64,000 bases of DNA from Halomonas chromatireducens (GCF_001545155.1 NZ_CP014226.1:2611266-2675265), one strand, 5' to 3'. Shown: positions 47,247 to 57,879, numbered from the stretch's first letter. A program made the numbers and translations. The notes: generated from the letters alone by a model not told the origin.

Positions 47247-48224
47247 TCAAGGCGTCAGGCCAGCCTCGCGGGCGAGCTCGCGCATCCGCTCGGCAGGACT
47301 CCCTGAAATACGGATGGCCTCTTCCCACAGGCCATCGGCAAAAGCTTGATCGAGAACCTCCTGCTGCTCGTCCCCCAGATACGTGAGTTCGGCTCCCACC
47401 TCCTCCATTAACTCTGTTTCTTCGGCAATGAGGCGGTCGTAATGAGCGAGAGAGGCATCCTCCAGCTCACGTCCAATTTCCAGAAACGTTGCCTGGTCCT
47501 CCTCGGGAACCTCTGCCCAGTAATCTTCGTTGAAGACCACCATCAAACTGGTTACCCCGAATCCAGGGCGGACCAGGTAGGGCAGCACTTCATGCAAGCC
47601 GATTTGGTAATTACCAAAAATATTGTGGCCCGCGCCTTCGATGACACCTCGCTCTGCCGCGGTGTAAATATCCGAGACGGGCATCACGGTGGGAGAACCA
47701 CCAAAGGCACGAATAGGGCCATGATAAGTCAGAGTGCCACGGATAATGCGCCCTTCGAATCCACCGTCATCGCCGATGGGGTCTGTCAGCATGAAATGAT
47801 AGCCGGGATTGGCGGAGGGAAACGAGATCATCCGCACATTATGAGTCAGGTAGTAATCCTGATAGGCCTCCCATACTCCTGACTCACGGCGCGCCTCCGG
47901 GTCGGCATCTATGGCGTCGGCAGCCAGACCCACGCCCGTAACACCGGTGTGATAAGGGCCCGTGGAAAGAGCCATGGGAAACACACCAGAGCTCACCGGG
48001 TCGAATTGCTCAAACCCTGGAATCGCATCCTCACCCACCAGGCTGATCTGATAACGCCCGTCGAAACGCTCATCGACCATCTCGACGAACAAATGGGCAA
48101 TATCGTTCAGAGCGTGATTGGTGGGAAATGGAACGAGCATCTGGTAGTTGTTGGCTTGCGCCGTTGATATACCACTCAAGCCAACGGCTACAGCGAGTGC
48201 GGAAAGTACAGGTAGTTGTTTCAT
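47247..48224 (-). CDS. TRAP substrate-binding protein DctP
   Basis: 325 residues from ATG 48224 (AGGAG 6 bases upstream). Signal peptide MKQLPVLSALAVAVGLSGIS ending STAQA. Mature motifs YHTGVTGVGLAADAIDADPE and GTLTYHGPIRAFGGSPTVMP fit DctP-type receptors, which usually bind carboxylates through a conserved Arg. It feeds the permeases encoded downstream. Confidence 0.9.
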   Translation of the reverse strand: MKQLPVLSALAVAVGLSGISTAQANNYQMLVPFPTNHALNDIAHLFVEMVDERFDGRYQISLVGEDAIPGFEQFDPVSSGVFPMALSTGPYHTGVTGVGLAADAIDADPEARRESGVWEAYQDYYLTHNVRMISFPSANPGYHFMLTDPIGDDGGFEGRIIRGTLTYHGPIRAFGGSPTVMPVSDIYTAAERGVIEGAGHNIFGNYQIGLHEVLPYLVRPGFGVTSLMVVFNEDYWAEVPEEDQATFLEIGRELEDASLAHYDRLIAEETELMEEVGAELTYLGDEQQEVLDQAFADGLWEEAIRISGSPAERMRELAREAGLTP

Positions 48225-48258
48225 TGTTTTCTCCTGAGATATTGTCAATTCATGGGTT

Positions 48259-49434
48259 TCAGGCTGATATTCGATAAGGCATACCGTGAAACTCAGCAGC
48301 TTTTTTGGTGTATCCTCTTTTTACTTTATCGAATTGCTGGCCAACGATCCCCCCGCGCACGGCACCGGCGCCGACGTCGTGGTAAGCTGCCTCCAGCGCA
48401 GGGGAAAGCGGCTGGCTGTATGGCGTTGAAATCCAGGCTCTCAATAGATGACGCTTCTTGCTCTCCTCCTCGTAATCGACAAAATCAGTACGTGAATGCA
48501 GAATTACGTGATTGTTGAGAATTTGCATGTCCCCCGGCTGGAGAGTCATCTCGAAAGTAAATTCATCGGATGCCACCAGACGATCCAATATGTCCATTGC
48601 TTCGACCTGATATTCATCAGGATGAGGAACCCCATCAAACTCATGTGCGTAGCGAATATGATTGCGAACGTATCGGCAACAAAAAAAGCCATCACGTTCC
48701 GAGAAGATAGGAGCCGCATAATATGGCGCCTCCTCAGGGCTTTCTTCCCCTTTACGGGAATAATGAATATTCCTGCACAGCGCCTTAAACAGTTCAGGAG
48801 CCGTAGAGGCAATCTCGTCTTTCAATGATACGGAGCATGCAATACGACTCTCACCGCCGGTTCTTGCCGCGTTGATACAAAGCAGACCAACCAGATCCGC
48901 CATATCGGTGTGGTAGTCGAGCCTGGCATTCGTGTTGTATCCCCGACCGCTCGCAGATCGATAGTTGCCGCCGGCGTCACGTACGTCGCCAATTAGGTCA
49001 CTCTTGACCCCCTGCGGCCGCAGCACTCCAAGGTGGTTGCACAACCCCCAGTAGAGCGCCCGGATACGATCGACCGACAGCGACTCGATAGGCAGCCCAC
49101 GCAGTACCACGAAACCCAGGTCGCTCGATACCGCTTGCCTAACATCAGCAATCAGTTGTATGAGGTTGTCGAACGGGAAGTCCTTAGCGCTGCTTTGCAA
49201 AAGGGACTTGCCGCTATCCTCGAATGCCGCCAGGCCCGCGATCAAACCTTCCCGCTCTTTGGATGATAGCGCTCTAACCCAGGCTTGATCGTCAACCAAC
49301 TCCTTGCTTTTCCAAGCTTTCGGCATGGCGCCGACGGAGTTGCCTGTGTAGGAAGCAGACTGAACGGAATGCGACAAGCCATTGTCGGCAAAGCTCTTTT
49401 TTTCATTTTCAAGACCTGAACCGTGCTGTGCCAT
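48259..49434 (-). CDS. TauD/TfdA-family Fe(II)/2-oxoglutarate dioxygenase
   Basis: 391 residues. The iron ligands are likely His and Asp in RLDYHTDMADLV and His in NHVILHSRTDF; the Arg of HLLRAWIS binds 2-oxoglutarate. The subclass is the clavaminate-synthase/gamma-butyrobetaine-type hydroxylases. As first gene of the minus-strand operon it may hydroxylate the imported substrate. An ATTGGATACG box lies 58 bases upstream. Confidence 0.85.
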   Translation of the reverse strand: MAQHGSGLENEKKSFADNGLSHSVQSASYTGNSVGAMPKAWKSKELVDDQAWVRALSSKEREGLIAGLAAFEDSGKSLLQSSAKDFPFDNLIQLIADVRQAVSSDLGFVVLRGLPIESLSVDRIRALYWGLCNHLGVLRPQGVKSDLIGDVRDAGGNYRSASGRGYNTNARLDYHTDMADLVGLLCINAARTGGESRIACSVSLKDEIASTAPELFKALCRNIHYSRKGEESPEEAPYYAAPIFSERDGFFCCRYVRNHIRYAHEFDGVPHPDEYQVEAMDILDRLVASDEFTFEMTLQPGDMQILNNHVILHSRTDFVDYEEESKKRHLLRAWISTPYSQPLSPALEAAYHDVGAGAVRGGIVGQQFDKVKRGYTKKAAEFHGMPYRISA

Positions 49435-49491
49435 GCCTCATCTCCAGTGTGTCGATTATTGTCTGTATACTGGTGAATTACAGCCTTGCTC

Positions 49492-49504
49492 ATTGGATAC
49501 GGTT
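49492..49504. promoter_or_regulatory. operator-like box, dioxygenase/TRAP promoter
   Basis: ATTGGATACGGTT, one of four copies of ATTGGATACG in the cluster; GTATAC occurs 21 bases before it. Probable site for the GntR regulator encoded at 55063. Confidence 0.5.
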
Positions 49505-49708
49505 TGTCAAATACTGCTTGATTCGACCCGAACGGCCAAGTCGCCTGTCCTACCTAAAAAGTTCCTTTACACTACTCAAATAAAAGTTAATCCCCATTGG
49601 TTTCAATGACTTATGGATGTTTGCACAGCACGCTCATATTCATATATGACAAGAACAATGACAGCGCAGAAGAGACCTTCCATGCGCAGATTGCACGCGC
49701 CTCACTTG

Positions 49709-49721
49709 ATTGGATACGATC
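49709..49721. promoter_or_regulatory. operator-like box, leuCD-like promoter
   Basis: ATTGGATACGATC, identical over 13 bases to the box upstream of the tct genes (59038); GGTATATGTATAC follows 3 bases later. Confidence 0.55.
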
Positions 49722-49771
49722 TGTGGTATATGTATACTATAGCTGGCATCACACGCTCAGCCATGGCTAAT

Positions 49772-49800
49772 AACGACAGCGAGGCCAACGACAGCGAGGC
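49772..49800 (+). repeat. short tandem repeat before leuC-like gene
   Basis: AACGACAGCGAGGC occurs twice with one base between, just ahead of the start codon; the second copy supplies the GAGG that may serve as ribosome site. Confidence 0.6.
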
Positions 49801-49808
49801 AGGCAGCG

Positions 49809-51203
49809 ATGGGAAAAACGCTTTTCGACAAGATATGGGAGTCGCATGTCATCACCGAGCGGGATGATGGCACTGCACTTCTCTTCATAGACCGGCACCT
49901 CGTGCACGATGCAACGGCACAGGCGTTCGATCAGCTCAAGGCCGAGGGAAAAAAGGTACGAAGGCCCGACCTGACGTTCGGCATGGCCGACCACTACATT
50001 GCCACTCATTACGACCCCGATCGCGATCCCGTACATGACAACATGGTGACGACGCTGGCGGAAAATGCCCGCGATCAGAACATCATGTCTTTCGGTGCGG
50101 GTGACGAGCGCCAAGGCATCGTCCACGTAGCAGGCCCCGAACTAGGACTCACCCTGCCGGGCACCCTACTCGTGTGTGGCGATAGCCATACTTCCACTCA
50201 CGGTGCGCTAGGTGCGCTAGCCTTTGGTATCGGTGCCTCTGAGGTCGCTCATGTACTCGCCACCCAGACGCTCTGGCAGAAGCGCCCAAGATCGATGCAC
50301 ATTCGCATCGACGGCGAGCTCGGCCCTTACGTCACGGCAAAAGACCTGATTCTGACTATCATCGGCACCATCGGCGCTAATGGCGGCGCAGGGCATGTCA
50401 TTGAATACTCAGGCAAGGTCATAGATGAACTGTCCATTGAGTCCCGCCTGACACTGTGCAACATGTCGATCGAAGCCGGCGCACGGGCCGGCATGATTGC
50501 ACCCGATGAAACGACATTCGCCTACTTGAATGGCAAGCCCTTTGCGCCGCAAGGAGAGCTCTTCGAGCGTGCCGTATCAGCGTGGCGAGAACTCAAGAGC
50601 GATGCCGATGCGCAGCATGACAAGGAAGTCACGATAGAGGCCCGCACAATAGCCCCAACGGTAACATGGGGCAATTCACCGGAAACCGCCCTGCCTATCA
50701 CTGGCCACATTCCCGCCCTCGAAGAGATCGAGCTCAACAAGCGGGAACAGTACAATGCCACCATCGAGTACATGGGGCTCGAGCCGGGCGAAAAACTCAC
50801 CACCCTCATAGTCGACCGCGTATTCATTGGGTCCTGCACCAATAGCCGCCTGGAAGACCTGCGCGAAGCTGCAAAGATTGCAAAGCTCGGCAAAGCCAAG
50901 GTCCCCACCTTTGTCGTACCCGGCTCACAACAGGTTCGTCGCCAAGCGGAACAGGAGGGACTGCACGAGATCTTCTTACAGGCGGGGTTCGAGTGGCGAG
51001 AGCCGGGGTGCTCCATGTGCGTCGCCATGAACGGAGACTCGGTACCTGCCGGTGCTCGCTGCGCCTCCACTTCTAATCGCAACTTCGCCGGCCGCCAGGG
51101 CCCGGGCAGCAGAACGCACCTCATGAGCCCCGCCATGGCAGCTGCTGCTGCCATCACCGGCCACCTTACCGACGTCAGGGAGCTGGAGGGTACAAAATGC
51201 TAG
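49809..51203 (+). CDS. LeuC-like dehydratase large subunit
   Basis: 464 residues. Aconitase superfamily: the 4Fe-4S cluster Cys residues are in SCTNSR and [10 protein letters not shown], and [19 protein letters not shown] and EPGCS motifs are intact. Sequence resembles 3-isopropylmalate dehydratase, but the neighbours (lyase, transporters, amidase) and lack of leuA/leuB argue for a catabolic hydro-lyase, such as dimethylmaleate hydratase (DmdA) or an alkylmalate dehydratase. Overlaps the small-subunit gene by 7 bases. Confidence 0.85.
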   Translation: MGKTLFDKIWESHVITERDDGTALLFIDRHLVHDATAQAFDQLKAEGKKVRRPDLTFGMADHYIATHYDPDRDPVHDNMVTTLAENARDQNIMSFGAGDERQGIVHVAGPELGLTLPGTLLVCGDSHTSTHGALGALAFGIGASEVAHVLATQTLWQKRPRSMHIRIDGELGPYVTAKDLILTIIGTIGANGGAGHVIEYSGKVIDELSIESRLTLCNMSIEAGARAGMIAPDETTFAYLNGKPFAPQGELFERAVSAWRELKSDADAQHDKEVTIEARTIAPTVTWGNSPETALPITGHIPALEEIELNKREQYNATIEYMGLEPGEKLTTLIVDRVFIGSCTNSRLEDLREAAKIAKLGKAKVPTFVVPGSQQVRRQAEQEGLHEIFLQAGFEWREPGCSMCVAMNGDSVPAGARCASTSNRNFAGRQGPGSRTHLMSPAMAAAAAITGHLTDVRELEGTKC

Positions 51204-51805
51204 CTTTTACCGAACACCGCGGCCTAGTCCTTCGCTTGCCCTGGGAAAACATCGATACCGATCAGATCATACCCGCACGGTACTTGCACCGCCCTCGTGA
51301 TGCCGGGTATGGGGACCAACTATTTCACGACCTTCGTTTCACGCCCGATGGCAAGCTCAGAGTCGGTTTCCCCCTCAATGACCCAACCAAGGCCGAGTCT
51401 AGCATTCTTGTGGCAGGAAAAAACTTCGGATGCGGCTCATCACGAGAGCATGCCGTATGGGCATTGCTGGATTATGGCTTTCGCGTAGTGATTGCGCCGG
51501 ATTTTGGCGACATATTCTTCAATAACAGCCTCAAGAATGGCCTATTAGCGATTCGCATGGATGAGCAAAGCATCGAATCGCTCATGCAAGTGGAAAGCGA
51601 CTCCACGATCCTGAGCGTAGACTTGCCTCACCAGAGCATCACCAATCGAGATGGCATAACCCTCTCATTCGAAATCGATTCCTATCGAAAAGAGGCACTC
51701 CTCAAGGGCGAATCAGAAGTCCAAATGACGTTTCGATTACTTGATGAAATCAAGGAATTCGAAGCACGACATATCACAGGAAACCCTTGGATAGAAACAT
51801 CTTGA
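51197..51805 (+). CDS. LeuD-like dehydratase small subunit
   Basis: 202 residues. [13 protein letters not shown] at the start and [20 protein letters not shown] are the swivel-domain motifs that complete the active site of LeuCD-type dehydratases. It pairs with the large subunit encoded immediately upstream. Confidence 0.9.
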   Translation: MLAFTEHRGLVLRLPWENIDTDQIIPARYLHRPRDAGYGDQLFHDLRFTPDGKLRVGFPLNDPTKAESSILVAGKNFGCGSSREHAVWALLDYGFRVVIAPDFGDIFFNNSLKNGLLAIRMDEQSIESLMQVESDSTILSVDLPHQSITNRDGITLSFEIDSYRKEALLKGESEVQMTFRLLDEIKEFEARHITGNPWIETS

Positions 51806-51871
51806 TTATCACCTGGCGCGTCCAGCCTACATCAATAACCCGGTTAAAAATGAATATAAAGGAGATGAACA

Positions 51872-52729
51872 ATGACAGCCAAGACACTTAAAGAACAGCT
51901 GAACTCCGGGGAGATCGTCGTTGCACCCGGTATCTATGACATGATTTCAGCCTTGATCGCCGACCGCATGGGGTTCAAGGCTCTTTACGTGACCGGCTAT
52001 GGCACGGTTGCCTCTCACCTGGGCTTACCCGACGCAGGCATTGCCACCTATAGCGACATGGTCAGCAGAATCGCCACCATGGCGAAAATGACTAATACTC
52101 CTATCGTCGCTGATGCCGATACCGGTTACGGCGGATTGCTTAACGTCCATCATACTGTGCAGGGCTATGAAGAAGCAGGAGCTTCCGCCATTCAACTCGA
52201 AGATCAGGAATTCCCGAAGAAGTGCGGCCATACGCCCGATCGCCGAGTCATTCCCCTGGAAGACATGGTACAAAAAATTAAAGTCGCCTGCGATGCTCGG
52301 CGTAGCGACGATCTCGTAATCATCGCACGCACGGATTCCCGAACGGCCTTGGGGCTCGATGAGGCATTGAAACGCGCACAGGCCTACAGCGAAGCGGGTG
52401 CCGACGCCATCTTCATCGAATCGCCCGAATCGGAGCAGGAAATGGAAACCATAGGCAAGCGCATCGACAAGCCACTGATAGCCAACATGGTACCGGGAGG
52501 CCGCACACCGCTGCTCTCGGCCGACAAACTCCAGTCGCTGGGCTTTGCACTGGCCATCCACCCCGCCGCCGGCTTCCTGGCCACTGCCGCAGCCCTGGAA
52601 AAGAGCTATACCGATCTAAAAGAGAATGGCGGCGTGACCGACTCTTCCCTGCTGTATAGTTTCAGCGAGTTCAATGAGCTAATCGGCTTCCCAGAGGTTT
52701 GGGAGTTTGAAAAGCGCTACATGGGCTAG
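51872..52729 (+). CDS. isocitrate-lyase/PEP-mutase superfamily lyase
   Basis: 285 residues. Mg2+ motif DADTGYGG, catalytic loop FPKKCGHTPDR with Cys, and FIESPES. The Cys-containing KKCGH loop marks carbon-carbon lyases such as methylisocitrate lyase or 2,3-dimethylmalate lyase rather than phosphonopyruvate enzymes. Following LeuCD-like genes, it would split the hydrated acid, for example dimethylmalate to propionate and pyruvate. AAGGAG precedes the ATG. Confidence 0.87.
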   Translation: MTAKTLKEQLNSGEIVVAPGIYDMISALIADRMGFKALYVTGYGTVASHLGLPDAGIATYSDMVSRIATMAKMTNTPIVADADTGYGGLLNVHHTVQGYEEAGASAIQLEDQEFPKKCGHTPDRRVIPLEDMVQKIKVACDARRSDDLVIIARTDSRTALGLDEALKRAQAYSEAGADAIFIESPESEQEMETIGKRIDKPLIANMVPGGRTPLLSADKLQSLGFALAIHPAAGFLATAAALEKSYTDLKENGGVTDSSLLYSFSEFNELIGFPEVWEFEKRYMG

Positions 52730-52780
52730 GCTTCACCCGAAAAGTGCCTGCGCTTTGTCAAAGCCTGAGCGCTGGCAACC

Positions 52781-52807
52781 GCTCACCGGGAGTATGCCCC
52801 GGTGAGC
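52781..52807 (+). terminator. hairpin after lyase gene
   Basis: Perfect 10-bp stem GCTCACCGGG/CCCGGTGAGC with a 7-base loop, 51 bases after the lyase stop; likely ends or reduces transcription before the AbrB-type gene. Confidence 0.7.
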
Positions 52808-52839
52808 ATTTCTCGACATAGCCACTCAGGATTCAAGGT

Positions 52840-53859
52840 TTGTACAGCCAAATTTCGAGTACGACCCGAACCCTGGCGTTGGCCGCCTTAGGCGGGCTAG
52901 TCGGCAATATTGCCGGCCTGCCTGCTGGCTGGCTACTTGGCGCCATTGTCGCAACCTTGGCAGGTAGCCTCGTCGGCCTTCGACTGAATTATCCCAGCGA
53001 GATGCAAGCACTAGTCCTGCTGCTTGTCGGCATCAGTATCGGCAGCTCCTTGAGCCCACGGTTCTTTTCTGAAGCGGCTTCCTGGCTGCCAAGCCTGGCG
53101 GGATTGGTGGCCGCCATGTTAACGATCACCTTCACCGTCTCTCACGCACTTTCCAGGCTCACCAGGCTATCCGGAAACACCAGCTTTCTCTCGGCCTATC
53201 CCGGACACATGGTGTTGATACTGCAAACGGCATCGCAGTACCCATGCAACATACCGCAGGTCACGATGATTCAAAGCATACGGCTACTATTTCTCGTCGT
53301 GCTTTTTCCGTTACTTGCCAAGGGAGCCGGCGGGGATAGGGTATTGGAAGCACAGGAAACTCACTACACGGCGCTCGCGATGATGATACTCGCTGCCGTT
53401 CTGGGGGCAGCCATATGCAAACGCTATCGGCTTCCCGCTGCCGTTCTTCTGGGATCGATCCTGGGAGCAGCTATGGTTTCCATCAGCGGCTTCGAGGCTG
53501 GCAGGCTGCCAACGGGCTTGCAGACGTCGATTTTCATCCTGACCGGCGCGATGGTCGGAACGCGCTTCAGCGGCAGCAGCCTGAGAAGCATGGCCAAACT
53601 GCTTCCCGTATCGTGCTTCTCCGTTGCACTGACGCTATTCGCAACCAGCGCAATCGCCTTCCCCATCAGCATGGCAATCGACGTACCCTTCACGCAGTTG
53701 CTATTGGCCTATGCGCCCGGCGGGGCAGAAGTTATGGCACTGATCGCACTCGCTGTCGGTCATGATGCTGGCTTCGTCGGCATACATCACCTGGCCAGGC
53801 TGATGTTCATGGCGATCAGCTTCCCTCTGCTGCTTAGACTAATGGTCACCGACGAGTGA
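52840..53859 (+). CDS. AbrB-family membrane protein
   Basis: 339 residues with a TTG start. Two repeats each of several hydrophobic helices: GGLVGNIAGLPAGWLLGAIV, then GAAICKRYRLPAAVLLGSIL, the duplicated AbrB-type membrane domain (not the DNA-binding AbrB). Family members are putative transporters, often beside TTT or TRAP genes. It may export or import a pathway compound. Confidence 0.8.
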   Translation: MYSQISSTTRTLALAALGGLVGNIAGLPAGWLLGAIVATLAGSLVGLRLNYPSEMQALVLLLVGISIGSSLSPRFFSEAASWLPSLAGLVAAMLTITFTVSHALSRLTRLSGNTSFLSAYPGHMVLILQTASQYPCNIPQVTMIQSIRLLFLVVLFPLLAKGAGGDRVLEAQETHYTALAMMILAAVLGAAICKRYRLPAAVLLGSILGAAMVSISGFEAGRLPTGLQTSIFILTGAMVGTRFSGSSLRSMAKLLPVSCFSVALTLFATSAIAFPISMAIDVPFTQLLLAYAPGGAEVMALIALAVGHDAGFVGIHHLARLMFMAISFPLLLRLMVTDE

Positions 53860-53902
53860 AGCTCCTATCGCAGTCTCATGACCTCGCAGTCAGAGAGCGA
53901 CA

Positions 53903-55066
53903 TCAATAGACGGCCCGGTAGATCTCGAGAGCATCCTGCTCTGTTACATCCCGAGGATTATTGACCAGCAAACGCTGCTGCTGCATTGCGTCCGCGGCCA
54001 ATGCCCCGAGGGCGGTCTCGTGAACCCCGACATCACGTAGTCTCAAGGGCAAGCCGCTTCCATTCAACAGGGCCTCGATGCCCACGATGAAGCGTTCGCA
54101 ATCGTCAGCAACCGAGGGAGACCATGGCTCTCTAGTCAAAATTGGCGCCAACTCTGCATAGTGTTCGGCTGCCGCCACCGCATTGAAGCGAAGCACCGCC
54201 GGCAGCACCAGGGCATTGGATAATCCGTGGGGTACGTGGTAATGGCCGCCGAGGGGATAAGCCAAGGCATGCACTGCCGCTACCGGCGCATTAGCGAACG
54301 CCTGGCCGGCAAGACAGGAACCCAGCAGCATGCCTTGCCGCGCATCGATATCGTTCCCGTCCTGCAGCACCCGGTCGATATGGCCAAAGAGAAGGCGCAA
54401 GGCTTCCTTGGCCAGCAGATCGGACATCGGATTCTTGCGAACCTTGCTCGTGTAAGCCTCTATCGCATGCACCATTGCATCGATACCCGTGGCCGCCGTC
54501 ACATGGCGCGGCAGCCCGACCGTTAGGCCGGCATCCAGAACGGCAACGTCCGGAAGCAACACCGGCGAGACAATGCCCGACTTCGTCGTTTCGCCTGTCG
54601 TTACGATGGAGATCGGCGTCACCTCGGACCCAGTGCCCGCAGTCGTGGGCACCTGCACCAGCGGCAGCCTATCGGCTTGAATATTTCCAATGCCGTAGGC
54701 CTCCTGCAGCGGCTGGCGGCAGTGCGGATGAGCAAAGCACGCCACCAACTTTGCTACGTCCATGGAGCTACCGCCGCCAAAACCGATGACCAGCTCGGCA
54801 CGCATTTGCCTGGCTCGCTCGATAGCCTCGAGCACGACCGTTTCGGGCGGGTCTGCCACCACGCCACCGAAGACCTCTACCGAAGCCCCATGATCTGCCA
54901 GACCTGACACCGAGGTCTCATGCAATCCCAAATCGGAAATGCCGGGATCGGTGATCAAAAAGATCCGCTTGGCCGAGAATTGGCTCACCACCTCATGAAG
55001 GCGCGCAGACGCGCCCTGCTCGACAATCAGCTTTCGTGTGGTATTGAATTCGAAACTGAGCATCAT
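53903..55066 (-). CDS. iron-containing alcohol dehydrogenase
   Basis: 387 residues. FGGGSSMDVAKLVA binds NAD(P), PTTAGTGSEVTP and the metal ligands in DAMVHAIEAYTS and HALAYPLGGHYHVPHG are present. The start, ATG 55066 or 55063, overlaps the end of the regulator gene, whose last codons form GAGGAGGA as ribosome site. It may oxidise a hydroxy acid or reduce an aldehyde of the pathway, or act as a maleylacetate-reductase-like enzyme. Confidence 0.9.
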   Translation of the reverse strand: MMLSFEFNTTRKLIVEQGASARLHEVVSQFSAKRIFLITDPGISDLGLHETSVSGLADHGASVEVFGGVVADPPETVVLEAIERARQMRAELVIGFGGGSSMDVAKLVACFAHPHCRQPLQEAYGIGNIQADRLPLVQVPTTAGTGSEVTPISIVTTGETTKSGIVSPVLLPDVAVLDAGLTVGLPRHVTAATGIDAMVHAIEAYTSKVRKNPMSDLLAKEALRLLFGHIDRVLQDGNDIDARQGMLLGSCLAGQAFANAPVAAVHALAYPLGGHYHVPHGLSNALVLPAVLRFNAVAAAEHYAELAPILTREPWSPSVADDCERFIVGIEALLNGSGLPLRLRDVGVHETALGALAADAMQQQRLLVNNPRDVTEQDALEIYRAVY

Positions 55067-55737
55067 TCCTCCTCGCTCGTTCTCACAAGGTCGCACGCCG
55101 CCATGATGTGAGACTTCATGATCGATGAGGACCAGTCACCATCTCCTGCCGCGATAGCGGCTACGAGATCGCGATGGTGTATTAAGCTACGCTGCTCATC
55201 CTTGGCTGAAAAGAATCGATAGGACCTGATAAGAAACCCTATATCCATCAGTGACAATGCTGTTTCTTCGAGCTTGGAGTTGCCTGCCAATTTCAGAATT
55301 TTCGTATGGAATTTCCGATTCAATACCGATAGGGACTCGACGGTTTCTGGTGCCAGTCGATAGCTTTCCATTTCCTCGCAGATGAGCTCAAGATCCCGAA
55401 TATCCCTGGGAGTGGCATTTCGCGCGGCAAGCCCCGCAGCACAGCTTTCCAGGCATGCCCTTACCTGGAAAATCTCGACGGCATCCTTCCTAGTCCAACC
55501 TCTTACTGCGGCACCGGAATTGGGATGAAAAACCACGAACCCGTCCTGCGAAAGGCGATGCAGTGCCGTACGAACGGGTGTTCTACTGGTTCCCACCCGA
55601 TTAGCCAACTCATCCTCACGCAACCTGTTATTGGGCTGATACTCACCGGCAAGAATCGCCTCTCGTATGATGATGTATGCCCTTTCAGGGGCGGGAAGGT
55701 TAGTGAATTTTGGACTCTCTGTGTCTAAAACTTCCAT
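55063..55737 (-). CDS. GntR-family regulator, FCD subfamily
   Basis: 224 residues from ATG 55737 (AAGGTGA upstream; two earlier ATGs lack a site). Winged helix: AYIIIREAILAGEYQPNNRL, EDELANRVGTSRTPVRTALH. FCD ligand domain with metal His/Asp residues: NRKFHTKIL, HHRDLVAAIAAGD. FCD regulators sense carboxylic acids. It is the only regulator in the catabolic block and the best candidate to bind the ATTGGATACG boxes. Confidence 0.9.
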   Translation of the reverse strand: MEVLDTESPKFTNLPAPERAYIIIREAILAGEYQPNNRLREDELANRVGTSRTPVRTALHRLSQDGFVVFHPNSGAAVRGWTRKDAVEIFQVRACLESCAAGLAARNATPRDIRDLELICEEMESYRLAPETVESLSVLNRKFHTKILKLAGNSKLEETALSLMDIGFLIRSYRFFSAKDEQRSLIHHRDLVAAIAAGDGDWSSSIMKSHIMAACDLVRTSEEE

Positions 55738-55779
55738 ATTCTCACCTTGCACCATTTTTCTGACAAACCACAATTAACC

Positions 55780-57303
55780 TCATGTACGCTTGAGATACTC
55801 CAGGCTTTCTCTTGCATTGCGATATATTTTAAGGGCGATGGGGGCCAAACAGAACAGGATCATGCAAAGCAGGATAAGGCTGACGGGCCTGTTCAGGAAA
55901 ATTCCCAGAGAAAGCTCTCCTGCCCCCTGAAAGGTTCTCATCAACTGGCGGTCCAGAATTGGGCCAAGAATGATGCCCAGAATGACCGCTATCAAAGGAT
56001 AATCGTATTTTCTCATCAAAATGCCGAGTGCGGCAAAAACGAGCATGATCTTCACATCAAACATTTGCAGACTGATCGCATAAGTCCCCGCCACCGAGAA
56101 TACGGCTATTAAGGGAATCAGTACGATAGTCGGGATGTTGATCACCTTCGCCGCGTACAAGGAGACCAGCAGGCCCGCCATGAACAGGAAAACAGAAGCA
56201 ACGATTTGGGCGAACATGATACCGTAGACGAGTCCCTGATGGTCGATGAACAACCGCGGCCCGGGGATGAGGCCTTGCAGCATGAAGGCACCTACCATAA
56301 CCGCGGTCGCCAGCCCACCCGGTATGCCCAGGGACAACATGGTGGCCAACGCGCCGCCTTCAGAAGCATTGTTTGCCGATTCAGCGCTGATCAAACCCTC
56401 TTCCGCTCCTGTACCAAACTCTTCCGGCTTTCTTGAACTGCGCTTTGCTTCATTGTAGCTCACCACACTTGCCACTGTGGCACCGGCGCCGGGCAGCGCA
56501 CCGATAATGACCCCGATTGTGCTTGACTTGAGCACGGTCAGGGGGTGTTTCAACACACGACCGAAACCATACAACAGCTGATGCAGATTTTTCTGACTAT
56601 CGCCTTTGCTCCCGCTTCCTCCTGCAACATAGCGCTGCTGTAGCATATAAAAGAGTTCGGAAAAACCGATCAGTCCTATCAAAGCGGGAATGACTGGAAT
56701 GCCGTCCATCAACTCAAAGTAGCCGTGGGTACCGCGAATCGCCCCGGTCGATGTCATGCCCACGGTCCCCAACAGCACCCCGAAACCACCTGCGATGATG
56801 GCTTTGAGAAAGCTGTTATGCAAGGCAGCGATAACCGTCAGCCCAAGCACACCGACCAAAAACAGCTCGGGTGGACCGAACATCAACGCAACCGTGACGA
56901 TGAGCGGCATGACAAGAATCAGAAAGATAGCACCAAGCAGGTTGCCCATGGCAGATGAAGCAACAGCCATGCCCAACGCCTCACTGGCTCTTCCCTGCTT
57001 CGTCATGGGATTGCCGTCGAAACCTGTCACGATTGCCTGGGGGGAACCAGGTATGTTGAGCAAGATCGAGGATATGGAACTGCCAAAATTACCGCCCGCA
57101 TAGATTGCGGTAAGAAAAGCTATCCCCAGTACAGGACTCATCGGGTAAGTCAGCGGAAGCATGATACTGATGGCCAGTGGGGTGCTGAACCCGGGTATTG
57201 CACCGGTGATGATACCGAAGAAAACACCAAGAAGAAGAATGGCCATGACCTTCCAGTCGGCTAGAAGAGCAAGACCCTCCATGATTGGAGCAGCATCGAA
57301 CAT
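55780..57303 (-). CDS. tripartite tricarboxylate transporter, TctA
   Basis: 507 residues, about twelve helices. GAIPGFSTPLAISIMLPLT, SSILLNIPGSPQAIVTGFDG and the repeat GALPGAGATVASVVSYNEAK are the two family signatures. It forms the large permease for the carboxylate delivered by the TctC receptor. Confidence 0.95.
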   Translation of the reverse strand: MFDAAPIMEGLALLADWKVMAILLLGVFFGIITGAIPGFSTPLAISIMLPLTYPMSPVLGIAFLTAIYAGGNFGSSISSILLNIPGSPQAIVTGFDGNPMTKQGRASEALGMAVASSAMGNLLGAIFLILVMPLIVTVALMFGPPELFLVGVLGLTVIAALHNSFLKAIIAGGFGVLLGTVGMTSTGAIRGTHGYFELMDGIPVIPALIGLIGFSELFYMLQQRYVAGGSGSKGDSQKNLHQLLYGFGRVLKHPLTVLKSSTIGVIIGALPGAGATVASVVSYNEAKRSSRKPEEFGTGAEEGLISAESANNASEGGALATMLSLGIPGGLATAVMVGAFMLQGLIPGPRLFIDHQGLVYGIMFAQIVASVFLFMAGLLVSLYAAKVINIPTIVLIPLIAVFSVAGTYAISLQMFDVKIMLVFAALGILMRKYDYPLIAVILGIILGPILDRQLMRTFQGAGELSLGIFLNRPVSLILLCMILFCLAPIALKIYRNARESLEYLKRT

Positions 57304-57325
57304 GAATCATGTCTCCGGCCATGTG

Positions 57326-57811
57326 TTAAGACAAAATGCCTTTCGGAAGGGGGATGCTCAACCACATATCGAAAGTCAAATAAATGAACAAGGCTGTACC
57401 TGCTGGAAATACAGCAACGATCAACCAGGATTTAACCGAGAAGACCATGAGCAGCAGAGTCATATATAGCCAAGACGACGCTACAAACCCCAACCACTCT
57501 ATTCCATAAACATAAGCCACTGTCAGTACCGCAAAAGACAGCGTTGCTGCTTTGTTGGTGATTTTCCTTTCACTCGCCTCCCCATTGGAAGCTTGACTAT
57601 TCTTGCCAGCCAGTGATCTGCACACATAAGCAGCCACCAAAACCAGGAACGCCGCAAGTATGACAAAATATACGGGCTGGATCAGAAGTAAATTCACCTC
57701 ACGTCTCGGCAAAGCGCTTACTTCCAGATAATAATAGGTCGCGTAAGCCAGCATGATCGAAGGCACGATGAACTCACCGCCCTTCTTGCCCAGCTCCCTG
57801 AGAAAACCCAT
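57326..57811 (-). CDS. tripartite tricarboxylate transporter, TctB
   Basis: 161 residues from ATG 57811 (GAGGTGAG upstream; ATG 57835 is the alternative). Four predicted helices with little conserved sequence, as usual for the small subunit. Between TctC and TctA genes. Confidence 0.85.
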   Translation of the reverse strand: MGFLRELGKKGGEFIVPSIMLAYATYYYLEVSALPRREVNLLLIQPVYFVILAAFLVLVAAYVCRSLAGKNSQASNGEASERKITNKAATLSFAVLTVAYVYGIEWLGFVASSWLYMTLLLMVFSVKSWLIVAVFPAGTALFIYLTFDMWLSIPLPKGILS

Positions 57812-57879
57812 AACTCTCACCTCAAGCGATTCCACCCGCCAAGAAAAAGGAGAGGCACATCAGCGCCCCTCCCCATCGA